Notes: a model not told the origin generated them from the sequence alone. A stretch of DNA of 64,000 nucleotides from Sambucus nigra (GCA_949130495.1 OX422221.1:480603159-480667158); one strand, 5' to 3'. Numbered from the stretch's first letter, positions 1 through 12,445 are shown. Made by a program: numbers and translations.

Positions 1-3000
1 GCGGGACTCCCGGTTTGAGAGTACGGCGATAATTTGCATATTTCTAGACTTAGGCTTAAAAACATGGCGCTAGAGGGTGAGAACTAGAAACAGGCCCCGA
101 ACGTCCCCGTGGGTGGCACCAACACCTCCCACAGGATCAATATAACTCGTAGGAACTGACCCCGCAGCCGCTGATCTCCCGATTTGAGAGTACGACGGTA
201 ATTTACATATTTCTAGACTTAGGATTAAAAACATGGCGTTAGAGGGTGAAAACTCGAAACCGCCCTCTAACGGCCCCGTGGGTGGCACCAACACTTCCCA
301 TGGGACCAATGTAACTCGTAGGAACTGACCCCACAGCCACGGGACTCCCGGTTTGAGAATACGACGATAATTTGCATATTTCTAGGCTTAAAAACATGGC
401 GTTAGAGGGTGAGAAATCGAAACATCCCCCGAACGTCATCGTGGGTGGCACCAACACCTCCCACGGGACCAATGTGACTCGTAGGAACTGACCCCGCAGC
501 CGCGGGTCTCCCGGTTTGAGAATACGAAGATAATTTACATATTTCTAGACATGGGCTTAAATACATGGTATTAGAGGGTGAGAACTCGAAACAGCCCCCG
601 AACGTCCCCTGTGTGACACCAACACCTCCCACGGGACCAATGTAACTCCTAGGAACTGACCCCGCAGCCGCGAGACTCCCGATTTGAGAGTACGACAATA
701 ATTTGCATATTTCTAGACTTAGGCTTAAAAATATGGTGTTAGAGGGTGAGAACTCGAAACTGCCCACGAAAATTCTCGTGGGTGGCACCAACACCTCCTA
801 CAGGACCAATGTAACTCGTAGGAACTGAACCCGCAGCCGCAGGTCTCCCGGTTTGAGAATACGACGGTAATTTGCATATTTCTAGACTTAGGCTTAAAAA
901 CATGGCGTTAGAGGGTGAAAACTCAAAATAGCCCTCTAACGGCCCCGTGGGTGGCACCAACACCTCCCACGGGACCAATGTAACTCGTAGGAACTGACCC
1001 CGCAGCAGCGGGACTCCCGATTTGAGAGTACGATGGTAATTTGCATATTTCTATACTTAGGCTTAAAAATATGGCATTAGAGGGTGAGAACTCGAAACTG
1101 CCCCCGAAAATTCTCGTGGGTGGCACCAACACCTCCCACAGGACCAATGTAACTCGTAGGAACTATCCCCGCAGCCGCGAGTCTCCCGATTTGAGAATAC
1201 GATGGTAATTTGCATATTTCTAGACTTAGGCTTAAAAACATGGCGTTAGAGGGTGAAAACTCAAAACAATCCTCTAACGGCCCCGTGGGTGGCACCAACA
1301 CCTCCCACGGGCCAATGTAACTCGTAGGAACTGACCCCGTAGCCGCGGGACTCCCGGTTTGAGTATACGACGGTAATTGGCATATTTCTAGACTTAGGCT
1401 TAAAAACATGGTGTTAGAGGGTGAAAACTCGAAACAGCCCCCGAACGGCACCATGGATGGTACCAACACCTCCCTCGGGACCAATGTAACTCGTAGGAAC
1501 TGACCCCGCAGCCGCTGATCTCCCGATTTGAGAGTACGACGGTAATTTGTATATTTCTAGACGTAGGCTTAAAAACATGACGTTAGAGGGTGAAAACTCG
1601 AAACAGCCCTCTAACGGCCCCGTGGGTGGAACCAACACCTCCCATGGGACCAATGCAACTCGTATGAACTGACCTCGCAGCCGCGGGACTCCCGGTTTGA
1701 GAATACAACGATAATTTGTATATTTCTAAACTTAGGCTTAAAAACATGGCGTTAGAGGGTGAGAAATCGAAACATCCCCCGAACGTCACCGTGGGTGGCA
1801 CCAACACCTCCCACGGGACCAATGTGACTCGTAGGAACTGACCCCGCAGTCGCGGAACTCCCGGTTTGTTAATACGAAGGTAATTTGTATATTTCTAGAC
1901 ATAGGCTTAAAAACATGGCGTAAGAGGGTGAGAACTAGAAATAGCCCCCGAACATCCCCGTGGGTGGCACCAACACCTCCCACGGGACAAATATGACGCG
2001 TAGGAACTGACCCCGCAGCCGCGGGTCTCTCGGTTTTAGAATACGACGGTAATATGCATATTTCTAGACTTAGGCTTAAAAACATGGCGTTAGAGGGTGA
2101 AAACTCGAAACAACCCTCTAACGGCCCTGTGGGTGGCACCAACCTCTCCCACGGGACCAATGTAACTCGTAAGAACTGACCCCATAGCCGCGTGAGTCCC
2201 GGTTTGAGAATACGAGGATAATTTGTATATTTCTAGACTTAGGCTTAAAAACATGGCGTTAGAGGGTGAAAACTCGAAACAGCCCCCGAACGTCCCCGGG
2301 GGTGGCGCCAACACCTCCCATGAAAGCAATGTAACTCATCGGAACTGTCCCCACTACCGCGGGACTCCCGGTTTGAGAATACGAAGATAATTTGCATATT
2401 TTTAGACTTAGGCAAAACTTGGCTTAGAGGGTAAAAAATCGAAACATCCCCCGAACGTCCCCGTGGGTGGAACCAATACCTCCCACGGGACCAATATGAC
2501 TCATAGGAACTGACCCCGCAGCCGCGGGTCTCCCGGTTTGAGAATACGACGGTAATTTTCTTATTTTTAGATTTAAGCTTAAAAACTTGGCGTTAGAGGG
2601 TGAAAACTCGAAACATCCCCCCAAACGTCCCCGTGGGTGGCACCAACACCTCCCACGGGACCAATGAGACTCATAAGAACTGACCCCGCAGCCGCGGGAC
2701 TCCCGGTTTGAGAATACGATGATAATTTGCATATTTCTAGACTTGGGCTTAAATACATGGCGTTAGGGGGTGAGAACTCGAAACAGCCCCCGAACGTCCC
2801 CTGGGTGACACCAACACCTCCCAGGGGACCAATGTAACTCGTAGCAACTGACCTTGCAGCCGCGGGACTCTCGATTTGAGAGTATGACGGTAATTTGTAT
2901 ATTTCTAGACTTAGGCTTAAAAATATGGCGTTAGACGGTGAGAACTTGAAACTGCCCCCGAAAATTCTCGTGGGTGGCACCAACACCTCCCACAGGACCA

Positions 3001-3937
3001 ATGTAACTCGTAGGAACTGGCCCCGCAGCCGCGGGTCTTCCGGTTTGAGAATACGACGATAATTTGCAAATTTCTAGACTTAGGCTTAAAAACATGGCGT
3101 TAGAGGGTGAAAACTCAAAACAGCCCTCTAACGGCCCCGTAGGTGGCACCAACACCTCCCACGGGACCAATGTAACTATTAGGAACTGACCCCGCAGCCG
3201 CGGGACTCCCGGTTTGAGAGTACGACGGTAATTTGCATATTTCTAGACTTAGGCTTAAAAACATGGCGTTAGAGGGTTAAAACTCGAAACAGCCCCCGAA
3301 CGGCCCCATGGGTGGTACCAACACCTCCCACGGGACCAATGTAACTCGTAGGAACTGTCCCCGCAGCCACGGGACTCCCGGTTTGAGAATACGAAGGTAA
3401 TTTTTATATTTCTAGACTTAGGCTTAAAAACATGACGTTAGAGGGTGAAAACTCGAAACAGCCCCCGAACGTCCCCGTGGGTGGCACCAACACCTCCCAC
3501 GGGACCAATGTAACTTGTAGGAACTGACCCCGCAGCCGCGGAACTCCCGATTTGAGAGTACGACGATAATTTGCATATTTGTAGACTTAGGCTTAAAAAC
3601 ATTGCATTAGAGGGTGAGAACTCGAAACAGTCCTCAAAAGTCCCCGTGGGTGGCACCAACACCTCCCACAGGACAAATGTAACTCGTAGGAACTGACCCC
3701 GTAGCCGCTGATCTCCCGATTTGGGAGTATGACGGTAATTTGAATATTTCTAGACTTTCGCAAAATGTGGCCTAAGTAGGTGAAAATCCGAAACAACCCA
3801 CGAACGGCCCCGTGGGCGGCACCAACACCTTACACGGGACCAATGTGACTCGTAGGAACTGACCGCGCAGCCGCGGGACTCTCGATCTGAGAATAGGACG
3901 GTAATTTGCATATTTCTAAACTTCGGCTTAAAAACAT
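1..3937. repeat. satellite array, ~169-bp monomer, about 23 copies
   Basis: The landmark AGGAACTGAC recurs at 151, 320, 483, 651, 820 and 989 and onward, giving a period of about 163-170 bp. Each monomer carries the same order: CGGTTTGAGAATACGA, a TTTGCATATTTCTAGACTTAGG block, AACATGGCGTTAGAGGGTGA, then a GC-rich inverted repeat. Divergence between monomers is moderate, by substitutions and 1-6-bp indels; the last copies (about 3700-3937) are the most degenerate, as expected at an array edge. The period is close to a nucleosome repeat. Short minus-strand reading frames across it are by-products of the repeat. Confidence 0.95.
1282..1311. repeat. inverted repeat inside a satellite monomer (representative)
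   Basis: CCCGTGGG (1282-1289) and CCCACGGG (1304-1311) are perfect reverse complements around a 14-nt loop. The arrangement recurs in most of the ~23 monomers, sometimes with one mismatch. In the monomer at 2798-2827 both arms differ from the consensus (CCCCTGGG and CCCAGGGG) yet still pair perfectly. Confidence 0.85.
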
Positions 3938-4536
3938 TGATATGTTGATAATTTTAACTCATATATGCAATTTTTCATCTTGATTAATTTTTTTGTAAAA
4001 CTACTTGGTTACTGATATTTTTTTTGTATCCTATCATTTGTAGGATTTTTGCACGTGGAACAAATGAAGGAGGAAATGGTTTACAACATGAAGATTATGT
4101 TTTTTATGTGTTACAGCCGTGCGGGCTTTTATTGTTTAGTTTTATGGCCGTGCGGGCTTTTATTGTTTAGTTTTATGACCGTGCGGGCTTTTTTAATTTA
4201 ATTGTTGAATTTTATGGCCCTGCGGGATTTTTAATAAGCAGGTTTTACATTTACAAGGTTTGGAATGTCAAGAAAATAGAGGAAACTCTGCCCAAATTTT
4301 TTTTGGTCTGTGAATCATTATGAGTTGTAATATTTTTCAGTTGTATATATATTTGTTTATTAACAACGTTCTCGATTCGCAATTTGTGATTTGTTTTATT
4401 GTTTTGCCAATAATAAATATTTGTAACAACTCTTACGCGTCCAACGTTACAAGTAGCAACCGACGGTGCACTCACAGGACCCACCAATTTTAGGATTTGA
4501 TAAAAAAATACATTTTTTTAAAATTATAGTTAAATA
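3938..4536. other. AT-rich internal segment of the CACTA element
   Basis: This is the non-satellite stretch between the satellite and the subterminal array. A possible splice acceptor (TTTGTAG) near 4045 is followed by about 80 bases of more balanced composition. AATAAT/AATAAA-like signals lie near 4410. It could be the end of a transposon-encoded transcript, but no protein family is recognisable, and the short minus-strand frame at 4251-4487 has no supporting feature. Confidence 0.4.
4116..4229. repeat. short tandem repeat, ~31-bp unit, four copies
   Basis: GCCGTGCGGGCTTTTATTG recurs at 4116 and 4147 and with changes at about 4177 (ACCGTGCGGG) and 4217 (GCCCTGCGGG). Units are joined by TTTAGTTTTATG. 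The GC-rich core contrasts sharply with its AT-rich surroundings. Confidence 0.85.
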
Positions 4537-5172
4537 TGGTCATGGACTTTGTCCATGACCATTTTTATTTTTTCCGTCGCGCATAAAAATGGTCGCAGCC
4601 AAAGTCCGCGACCATTTTTTTTTTCTTTTTTTTGTCACGGTTGTGGGTCGCGGCCCAAGTCCGCGACCACTTTATCACGGTTGTGGGTCACAGACTTGGG
4701 CCGCGATCATTTTTTTTATTTTTTTTTGTCACGATTGTGGGTCGCGGACTTTGGCCGCGACCAATTTGTCACGGTTGTGGGTCACGGACGAGGGCCGCGA
4801 CCATTTTTTTTTTTTTTTTTTGTCACGGTCGTGGGTCGCGGACTTTGGCCGCGACTAATTTGTCACGGTTGTGGGTCACGGCCAAAGTCCGCGACCAATT
4901 TTTTTTTAATTTTTTTATCACGGTTGTGGGTCGTGGACTTTGGCCGCGACCAATTTGTCACGGTTGTGGGTCACGGACGAAGACTGCGACCCGTCACGGC
5001 ATCGGTCACGGCCCAAGTCCACGACCATCTGCCGTGACCCCTCTGGGCCGTGACCATTTTTTGGTCACGGACTTGGGCCGCGACCCACGAAATTGGTCAT
5101 GCCCGAAATGGTCACGGCCCAAGTCCGCGACCCATAGTTTTGGTCAGGGATTTTGGCTGTGACCAATCGCCA
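4537..5172. repeat. CACTA subterminal inverted-repeat array
   Basis: Dense direct and inverted copies of GTCACGGTTGTGGGTC, GGTCGCGGACTTTGG and their complements are separated by T-rich runs. The left-most palindrome (4537-4559) pairs GGTCATGGAC with GTCCATGACC around a TTT loop; many others pair GGTCGCGG with CCGCGACC. In CACTA elements such arrays bind the element-encoded transposition protein and set transposition competence; that role is known for the superfamily and inferred here. Overlapping plus-strand reading frames (4549-5162) arise from the repeats. Confidence 0.8.
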
Positions 5173-5173
5173 G

Positions 5174-5186
5174 TTTTGGTGTAGTG
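5174..5186. repeat. CACTA terminal inverted repeat (right end)
   Basis: TTTTGGTGTAGTG ends exactly where gypsy-type coding similarity resumes. The outermost bases read CACTA on the minus strand. The trinucleotide GTG follows immediately. Confidence 0.75.
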
Positions 5187-5530
5187 GTGGGGCCTTTCTC
5201 TATCATTGAGAGGGTGAAACTGACAACTTATAAACTGGGTTTTGCCAGAGCACCTTTAGTGGATACACGACGTGTTCCATGTAGAATCGCTGAAGAAATA
5301 CAAGAGAAGCGAGAGGACTTTTTGGCACGTCCCACTCGAGGAGATTGAATTGCAGCAGACATCTCATATGAAGAGAGACCCATAGCTGTTCTAGATCATA
5401 GTGAGTACAAGCTACGGTCTAAGGTAGTACCACTAGTTAGAGTTTATTGGGGACATTATAGTGTCGACGAGTCTACTTAGGAGCTGGAGGATGACATGTG
5501 AGATCAGTATCCAGAATTATTCGCCGCAGG
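5187..5530 (+). pseudogene. gypsy integrase C-terminus/chromodomain remnant
   Basis: Codon for codon this matches the integrase tail of the chromovirus further right (from about 45134), with the same GPFSII start and the later HDVFH and LKKY motifs. A one-base shift lies near 5245 and in-frame stops occur near 5253 and 5380. The part upstream of GPFSII is missing because the CACTA element is inserted at that codon. The region leads without a break into a polypurine tract and LTR, so it is the 3' end of a plus-strand Ty3/gypsy element. Confidence 0.8.
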
Positions 5531-5563
5531 TAAGACCTAATTTCGGGGATGAAATTCCCTTGT

Positions 5564-5576
5564 AAAGGGGGAAGTA
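5564..5576 (+). other. polypurine tract
   Basis: AAAGGGGGAAGTA directly precedes the LTR start, the usual place for the plus-strand primer of an LTR retroelement. The sequence just upstream (CGGGGATGAAATTCC) matches the segment before the tract in the other elements. Confidence 0.8.
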
Positions 5577-8392
5577 TATAACACCTCGTATTTTTATGCA
5601 TTTGATATTTAATTAATTCGGCTAATTTTAAATTACTTGTGTGTCGTAATTTAATTCAATTAATTATTATTAGTATTTACTTAAATATTAATCTGGGGAA
5701 TAAATGGTTAATATTTATGAAATTTAAATTACTAAGTGAATAGTATGATTTATTTACATCAAAACGACTGATAGTGACATGGCATTAATTTATCTCAATC
5801 GGTAGTCGAGTATATACTATATTGGGGTCGAGATAAGGACTTTTAGTAAAATCATTTGGATGACAATTATGAGTGTACGGTTGATTCCGGATAGGTCAAA
5901 ATTGTCAAAAAAGAGTACATGAGAGTAGTAAATGGGTCTCGGGCATTTTTAGGCATAACTAGGCCCACACGGGAGTGTTTGGGATATTTTAATAAAGACC
6001 TCAAGCCCAAAAAGGGATTGGCATAATAAAACCTAAAAGTGAGAGGGTGTGGAAGCCATCTATGGGTGTATTCTTCATCAAATCACCATCTACATAAAAG
6101 AATTTAGACTCAATGAAATTCATCAGGCAAGTGGTTAAATCTCTTCAATATAAAGTTTTGATAATCAATTCATATCATAGTGGGTGTGAGAAAATTCATT
6201 ATTTTTGGGTTAGTTTAATACATAAATTGGGTTTTGATTTATGATACTCCTCGTATGCATTTTGTGTTAAGGAAGACTGTATTAACAAGTCTACTGTTCG
6301 AGGCTTAGTTTCGTGAGTATAAGACCTGAATATTGGACTGTTATACTTATGTTGAGAGAAATCAATTGAGGAAGTGTTTTTGGTAAATCTGGTGTAATCT
6401 TGAGTGATGAATTTTTGGAAGAAAATTTATATACTGTGAGATGCCAAACTCATCGAAAGGTTTCAAAGATAAATTGTTAAGTTAAACACGAGATTGAAAT
6501 TTAAAATTTGTGCAAATCGAATTGGGTTATATAGAAAAGTGTAAGAAAAATTTGTGGGTTGAGAAGTTGCAGAAAGGCCCATGGCTGACGAGATGGAGTA
6601 GGAAGGAAGAGAGAGAAATGTATAGAGGTTGCTCGAGCAACATATACCTCCGTTCGAGCGACGCGATCTATCATTCGAATGACATGGTGGGTGGTTTGAG
6701 TGAAGTCGGTGATCCAAGCCCAGTTTGGGCCGAAGGTAATAGGGTTTTGGGTGGTTGGTAATCCAGTAGAGAATTTTGGGTAGTTATAATTATGGGTTTA
6801 AAGGGTGGATTTAAGCATAATAATTACATAGAGGAAAGAGGGACGAAAATCTACATTATAGAATTTGGAGAAAAATTTTATGGAATAATTCAAGGACCGA
6901 GGGAATGTGTCCAGATATTTTAGAAAAGTGTCACCATGTTATTACATTAATTATTGTTCAAATTAATTAAGTTAGAGTCAGGAAATTGACTCGAATGTTT
7001 TTAGGCTAGTGCTACAGGGTTTGTGCACGGATTACCGGGTTTATATATATATATATTTGTGTGCTTTATAAATATTGGTATGAATAATATTTACAGGAAT
7101 ACATACCCATCTAGTGCTATCACAAGAGGCTGCACGATGTGGGTGAATCCCCTGGCTAGTTATTGCAGGGTGCGTATAGTCCTGAGATCATAGTCGTCCA
7201 GGATTTTGTTGGTTGATTTATGTATCAGAGGTGAACCGCTTTGGGTATGATTCAGTTTCACTATCGGTGAAGAAACTATGCTCGCCCCCACTACGTTTGC
7301 TGTGTTTCAATAATTCAGGGAACTAATCAAGTCGGGGTGTACATATGGATGAGTATACCTAGAGTGATAGCATTGTAGAGAACATGCAGTGAGTGTCTAT
7401 GTGGGAGGATGTATTTATATACGGCATGTGTGTGAATGTTGTAATATTATTACGTATATATGGCGTAGATATTTATACATGAGCAGAATATGTAATGTGC
7501 AATTGTGTTGAGTATATATGTACATAAGGATGTAAATATTTATATACATGTGGATTACATGATATTATTTATATATAACTAGTGAGGTTGTTAAATAGGT
7601 GAATTTAAAAGTGGTCAATTAATTTAAGGCGATAATTAAGTTAGGAAATAATTTTACCACTTGCTCGAGCTAGAGAGGGATGTTGGGAAGTTCATAACAA
7701 GGCTTGTTAAATGGGGTAGTATAACTAGGAAGGTTAGATAGGAAGCATTAGGTGTGAACTCTAGTTGAGGGGTAAGTAGTATCTAAAGTGAGTGCGACAC
7801 TAACTTAAATATGGAGAGCCTTCATGCATTTAATTCACTTTCAAAATATTTTTCAAAAGGATTTTGGGCTCTAACCGGTACTTGCCAAATATTTTCAAAA
7901 CCTTTTAGATGTCCACCCATAGGGATACCCTGCTTGATTTTCTGTTCTAGGGATTCATAGAGGTTGTAGATGTGGATGCTTTCAGGATTTAGACTTAGCC
8001 ACTTCAGTTATTTCATTCCTACCATAGGATGTAGTCAGTATTTCATTTGGGTATGCCACCCTAGTTATTTCTTTTATTTCAGTCAGATGATATACTCAGT
8101 TTATTGTTCGGACTAGGGATTTCTAGCCAATGGTTTATTTGACAACGATCTTATTTATTCATTTTCGGTATTAATTAACTCATTGATTGTGTGAATGGTC
8201 TAAATTATATTTATTCGCATGTTGTTGTTGTTGATAAAATGATAAAATTTGGCACCGGATTTTTGGTATACTAAGTGGTTAGTAAGTTTTCAAAAGTTTT
8301 TCGACAGTGATGCTAAGAGTGAACCAAATGTGATTCCTATTTTAATTTGATATAGGACTGATCACCTGGTATTTTTTAGGCGGGGTGTCACA
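5577..8392 (+). repeat. 3' LTR of the CACTA-interrupted gypsy element
   Basis: It starts TATAACACCTCG (TG decayed to TA) and ends GGCGGGGTGTCACA. Its beginning aligns base by base with the chromovirus 3' LTR at 45521. The order of landmarks is the same as in the other LTRs here: TTTTTAGGCATA near 5948, a TCGA-centred palindrome cluster at 6629-6690, a CTAGTGCTATC segment near 7110 and a GGGCTCTAACC segment near 7870. Length is 2816 bp. The 5' partner LTR is not in the window. Confidence 0.85.
6629..6690. repeat. TCGA-core palindrome cluster in LTR
   Basis: TTGCTCGAGCAA (6629-6640) and TCATTCGAATGA (6671-6682) are perfect 12-bp palindromes; GTTCGAGC lies between them at 6652. The cluster is about 1.05 kb from the LTR start, close to the position of palindrome clusters in the other LTR families of the window. 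Confidence 0.7.
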
Positions 8393-8404
8393 GCTTGTCT
8401 GTCG

Positions 8405-10869
8405 ATTGATACCATTCTTAGCATCAACGTAATATAAATAATGTATTAAAGACACATATTTAAGGTTCAAAGAATATTTCCATAATAATAAATCAATTCA
8501 AACTAACACCTAGTATATAATAAATCTGACAAGGAAGTGAGTATCTCAACTCAACATAATTTAAACAAATCTCGTATTTCTGACCATACAAATGTCTCAA
8601 GATAAAAAACACCTATGCTAGAGTCAATGAATATGAGAATCTGATAAACAAAGATATCACAAGACTGATACAACAACAATCCTGCTATCCCTATCTAGGA
8701 ACACCAGTGGGAGAAAACATTTAAATTTGGGTCAGAACCCTAGATGCGCAAGAATTAACTTAATCAATTTAAAATGAAATAAATACGGTTAATGAAAAAT
8801 AACTATTCCCCATCGCCACTCACATGCGATTAACATCTCACCCCTAAGTTAAGTGAAATATTATCCGCATCTCAACAAGTACCAAATAATATATATGACG
8901 CCCGTGCCAGATTAATATTTATTGGATTAATTGCACCCAATTATTACAACGAAGCTGACTATGTTTAATTACCCAATTCCAAGGTATCCTAGTCTTATAT
9001 TTATCATGAAAGTGGCATAAACATCTATTATGCACAGTATAATGAAGGTCTGCAATTTATGTCTACCATCTTAGACAATTACAAATTTCATTTAAATTCG
9101 GGTAATTTATATATACGACACGCAAAGGCATCTACCATTGGTTTCTCATTTGTACTCAATCGGCCAGTCTGGAGGAATCTCTTATCCAAGGTGGTCACCA
9201 CAAAACACACACAAGTCGGGGCGATACCTACGCAGTATACCAGATCACAATCCATACCCAGTGGTGACAAAGGCTCCCAGCGTTAACACTTACCTCTCGT
9301 AGATGGTGCTACTATGTAGTACCTAAATGACCTACATATCATCTATCCCACCTATGCCAATGTGTGCTGCATAGTCCAAATGCACGAAACCCCAAGGCAA
9401 TATGACCGTCCATGAACATTAGTATCTCCACACATATACATATTATTGTTACCATATAATATGCATAGGTAACTACTCTACAATTACCCAAAATTTCTAC
9501 ATTTTACCCGTAATTATTCATCAATTGATAATTGACCATCTAATTAATTATTAATTTCAATTTCCTTAACAATTATTTAACCATCTAGTTAAATATAATA
9601 TTTCAATTAATATGTGGGCCACATTTACATTTTTAATAAGTTCCTCATTTCCCTAAACATCGTCCCACCAACTCGCACGAGGTTCTAATAGTATCCAACA
9701 TTAAATTCTAGCCCGAACTCACCCTAATCGGTTTTTTGGTCGAATCGATTTGAAATGCCACTACTTTCCAGTTTTGCAATTTCTTAATACGAACTATCTT
9801 CTTTCGTTCGTAAGTTTCCATCCAATTGTGACTTCATTTACATAAACACATAAATGGGTAACTAACACTTAGTTATACATTTTATAACCATTTAATCCAC
9901 ATTACCGCATCATTTTCTACCCTAGATTTCATGAGAGGATTTAAGATCTTTAATCCCAAATTTATTCTACAAGAACTACTAAGTGTAGATCAGATTATGG
10001 GGAATAAACGTAGAATTAGAGTGAGAAATCTACAGATCATAACATGTATTATATTCCTTTGAATAAAATTTTATAGAATACCCAATTTCATCTCAAGAAC
10101 CCTAGGTTTCTACCATCAAATTTCAAGGATCGATTCCTAGATTTCAGGGTTACGACCTATGTTACAATTAATACTCTACATGCATGAGTTTCAATTCCTA
10201 ACCTTTATTCACCAAAGTCCAATCTAAATATAAGAAATCATATAGGGTCATTATAATGCATCAAGAAGAAAAATGGAAATTAATTGAGCAAGAAAATTCT
10301 TGCCTTAATATGTATTGGAAGAACGCCTCTTGAATTTCCCTTTAATTTCTTGCCTCTTCGCCCTTCTTGGTCCTTATCCTCTTCTCTCTTAGTGTAGAAG
10401 TTTTGTTTAGGTTTTTAATCAATATTGGGGAGTTGTTTATCTTTCCCTTAAACATATATTTATCCATAATCCCGAATTGGATTAAAATCCTAAACTTTGG
10501 ACCCCTAGATGGACCCGAATCCATACCGAAACTAGCCCAAAAGTCTCCCAACTTATAACTATACCCCGGGACCATTTTTAAAGGTTCAAAACACTTAAAT
10601 GAGCCCGTATACTCCCCGAAATATGTCCCAATTATTTTATCCCGACATTATATATATTCAATTATGTCACACTTCATTTATGCATTTTTTACGACACATG
10701 CAATTTTTATAAACATTAACATACCAAATCAAACACACATAATTATGACATAACAACAAATTACGTATTTACATTTATATATCAAATTTACCATTTTAGT
10801 CCAATTTCCATAAATTTTTATTTTATCCATTTTTTTATTATATATTTTAGAAAAATATGGGGTATTACT
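8405..10869 (-). repeat. degenerate LTR fragment, minus orientation
   Basis: Read on the minus strand it begins with a GTAATACCCCAT start (10868-10856), contains a TCGAATCGATT box (9740-9750), and ends with the GGGTTCTGACCC segment (about 8732) and the sequence that normally flanks the CATTCTTAGCATCA motif (8410-8430). The terminal 3' part of the LTR is missing where the plus-strand LTR of 5577-8392 abuts. No coding similarity is seen anywhere in it. Confidence 0.7.

Positions 10870-10873
<4 letters not shown>

Positions 10874-10944
<71 letters not shown>
10874..10944. repeat. (AT)n microsatellite
   Basis: About 70 bp of nearly pure AT dinucleotides abut the edge of the LTR fragment. The next 210 bp (10946-11155) are AT-rich with no identifiable feature. 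Confidence 0.97.
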
Positions 10945-10948
<4 letters not shown>

Positions 10949-11155
10949 TTTTGAAATAAAATTATTAAATTGAAAATCATAAAGAAAATCAGTACTGTTA
11001 GATTGAACGGTGGCAGTTTTGACCTTGATGAATTCTAAAATAATTTATCCGATCTTAACTCATGAGATACTAACAAGTCAAGAGAATTTTTTGCATTCCT
11101 AAGGAAAACAACATCGATGAAGGATATATTGATGTCAACTTGACAAGATGAGACC

Positions 11156-12445
11156 TGTGACAGTTCGCCTATTAAAATAATGGGTCACCATCCCACTAAA
11201 AAATAAAATGGTAGTCTCATATGGCTCATTCTTACCATCACTATCGAAACAAGGTGATTTACTAACCACCTAATTAATTTTAACAAGTAGTGTCAAATTT
11301 TATCTTTCATTAACATGCCACCATATTAAACCATCCACAATAATTTCATACACAATACCCAGTATAAATTGAACCATAAAATAAAGTCTAAAGTCGAGAT
11401 AAAGAGATAAAGTCAATGAATAAACCATCGAGTAAAAATCCAATAGAAGTAATCTAATTGACTAAAAATAAATAAATAATGCATAAGTAAAAAAAATGTC
11501 AACATGCCCTACCAACACTAGAGTAGATCCTATCTATGAATTCAAAGGATAGAATCGTCTAATATCAAGTCCTGCTGCTCCCACAGTAGCTGCAGCTCCG
11601 AAATCCCTAAAAAGCATGCTTACCCTTGGTGTCCCTGTGGTTGGACACCTAAAAGTTTTTGGAAAATAATCTAATATGGGTCAGAGCCCAAAACCTTTTA
11701 AAAATATTTTCATGTAATTAAGATGCATAATAAATATGCAGTAAAAACTTCCATATTTAAGCAAGCGCCGCACTCACATGAGATACTCCTCACCTCTCAA
11801 CAATAGTTCTCACCTAACGCATACTATTAACCCTCCTAATTATGCTACCCCGATTAAATAGTATCATTCGTAATCTCAATGTAAAGTCCAACATTTTATC
11901 GAGTGTTATTTATCTTTGATTAATTAATTAATTTTTTATCTCTTAATTAATTAATCATTATACCATTATTATTCATTGTCATAGTCTTACTCCACTTATT
12001 AATAATATTCACAATTCATCTCTTTTGGCCGTATATAATTTTCTACCTCTTTATATACGTATAATCGAAATGCATCAAATGCATATAAACACATATATTA
12101 CTCAATACATATATGTAATCGCCATCCCTCCGAGATTTACCTCGTTGGATTCAAAATTGCTAGCATGCAATCAAGCTCCAGCTATTCCACCACAATCTGG
12201 GCAATTGGGTCGGAATCACACTACCGAATCCAAAATAAAAATGAATACCGGAGGTGGTTATAGCCTGGAGTTCGTGGTAAGAACCATACCACTTTATTCG
12301 ACGGGACTCGAAACCTACATCACGTGATCGTCCATCGAGCCTATGACCTAGGGGAACGGTACCACCTGTATTGGTATTCTCCAGAGTGACCTCCCACTGT
12401 GCACAACCTCCATTGATAGCATATCTTCGCGGGTGGGTATATTTC

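Larger units (their letters stand above)
1..5186. mobile_element. CACTA-type DNA transposon, right-hand part (left end outside window)
   Basis: The element ends with TTTTGGTGTAGTG at 5174-5186, the reverse complement of a CACTA-superfamily terminus (CACTACACCAAAA). Just inside lies a long array of inverted GGTCGCGG/CCGCGACC-type motifs, the usual CACTA subterminal repeat structure. Outside, the sequence continues directly as gypsy integrase codons starting GTG GGG CCT, so the junction is precise; GTG (5187-5189) could be the 3-bp target duplication. No second CACTACACC terminus is seen, so the left end must lie before base 1 and the element exceeds 5.2 kb. No transposase domain is visible in this part. 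That the satellite lies inside the element follows from the missing left end and is inference. Confidence 0.72.

Noticed and set aside
70..3796. Overlapping minus-strand open frames of about 79 codons across the satellite
   Set aside because: They repeat with the ~169-bp monomer and arise because the monomer rarely contains a stop in one frame; no start context, no independent conservation.
4549..5162. Three overlapping plus-strand open frames of up to 176 codons
   Set aside because: They are shadows of the CACTA subterminal repeats; the same repeat is open in all three frames.
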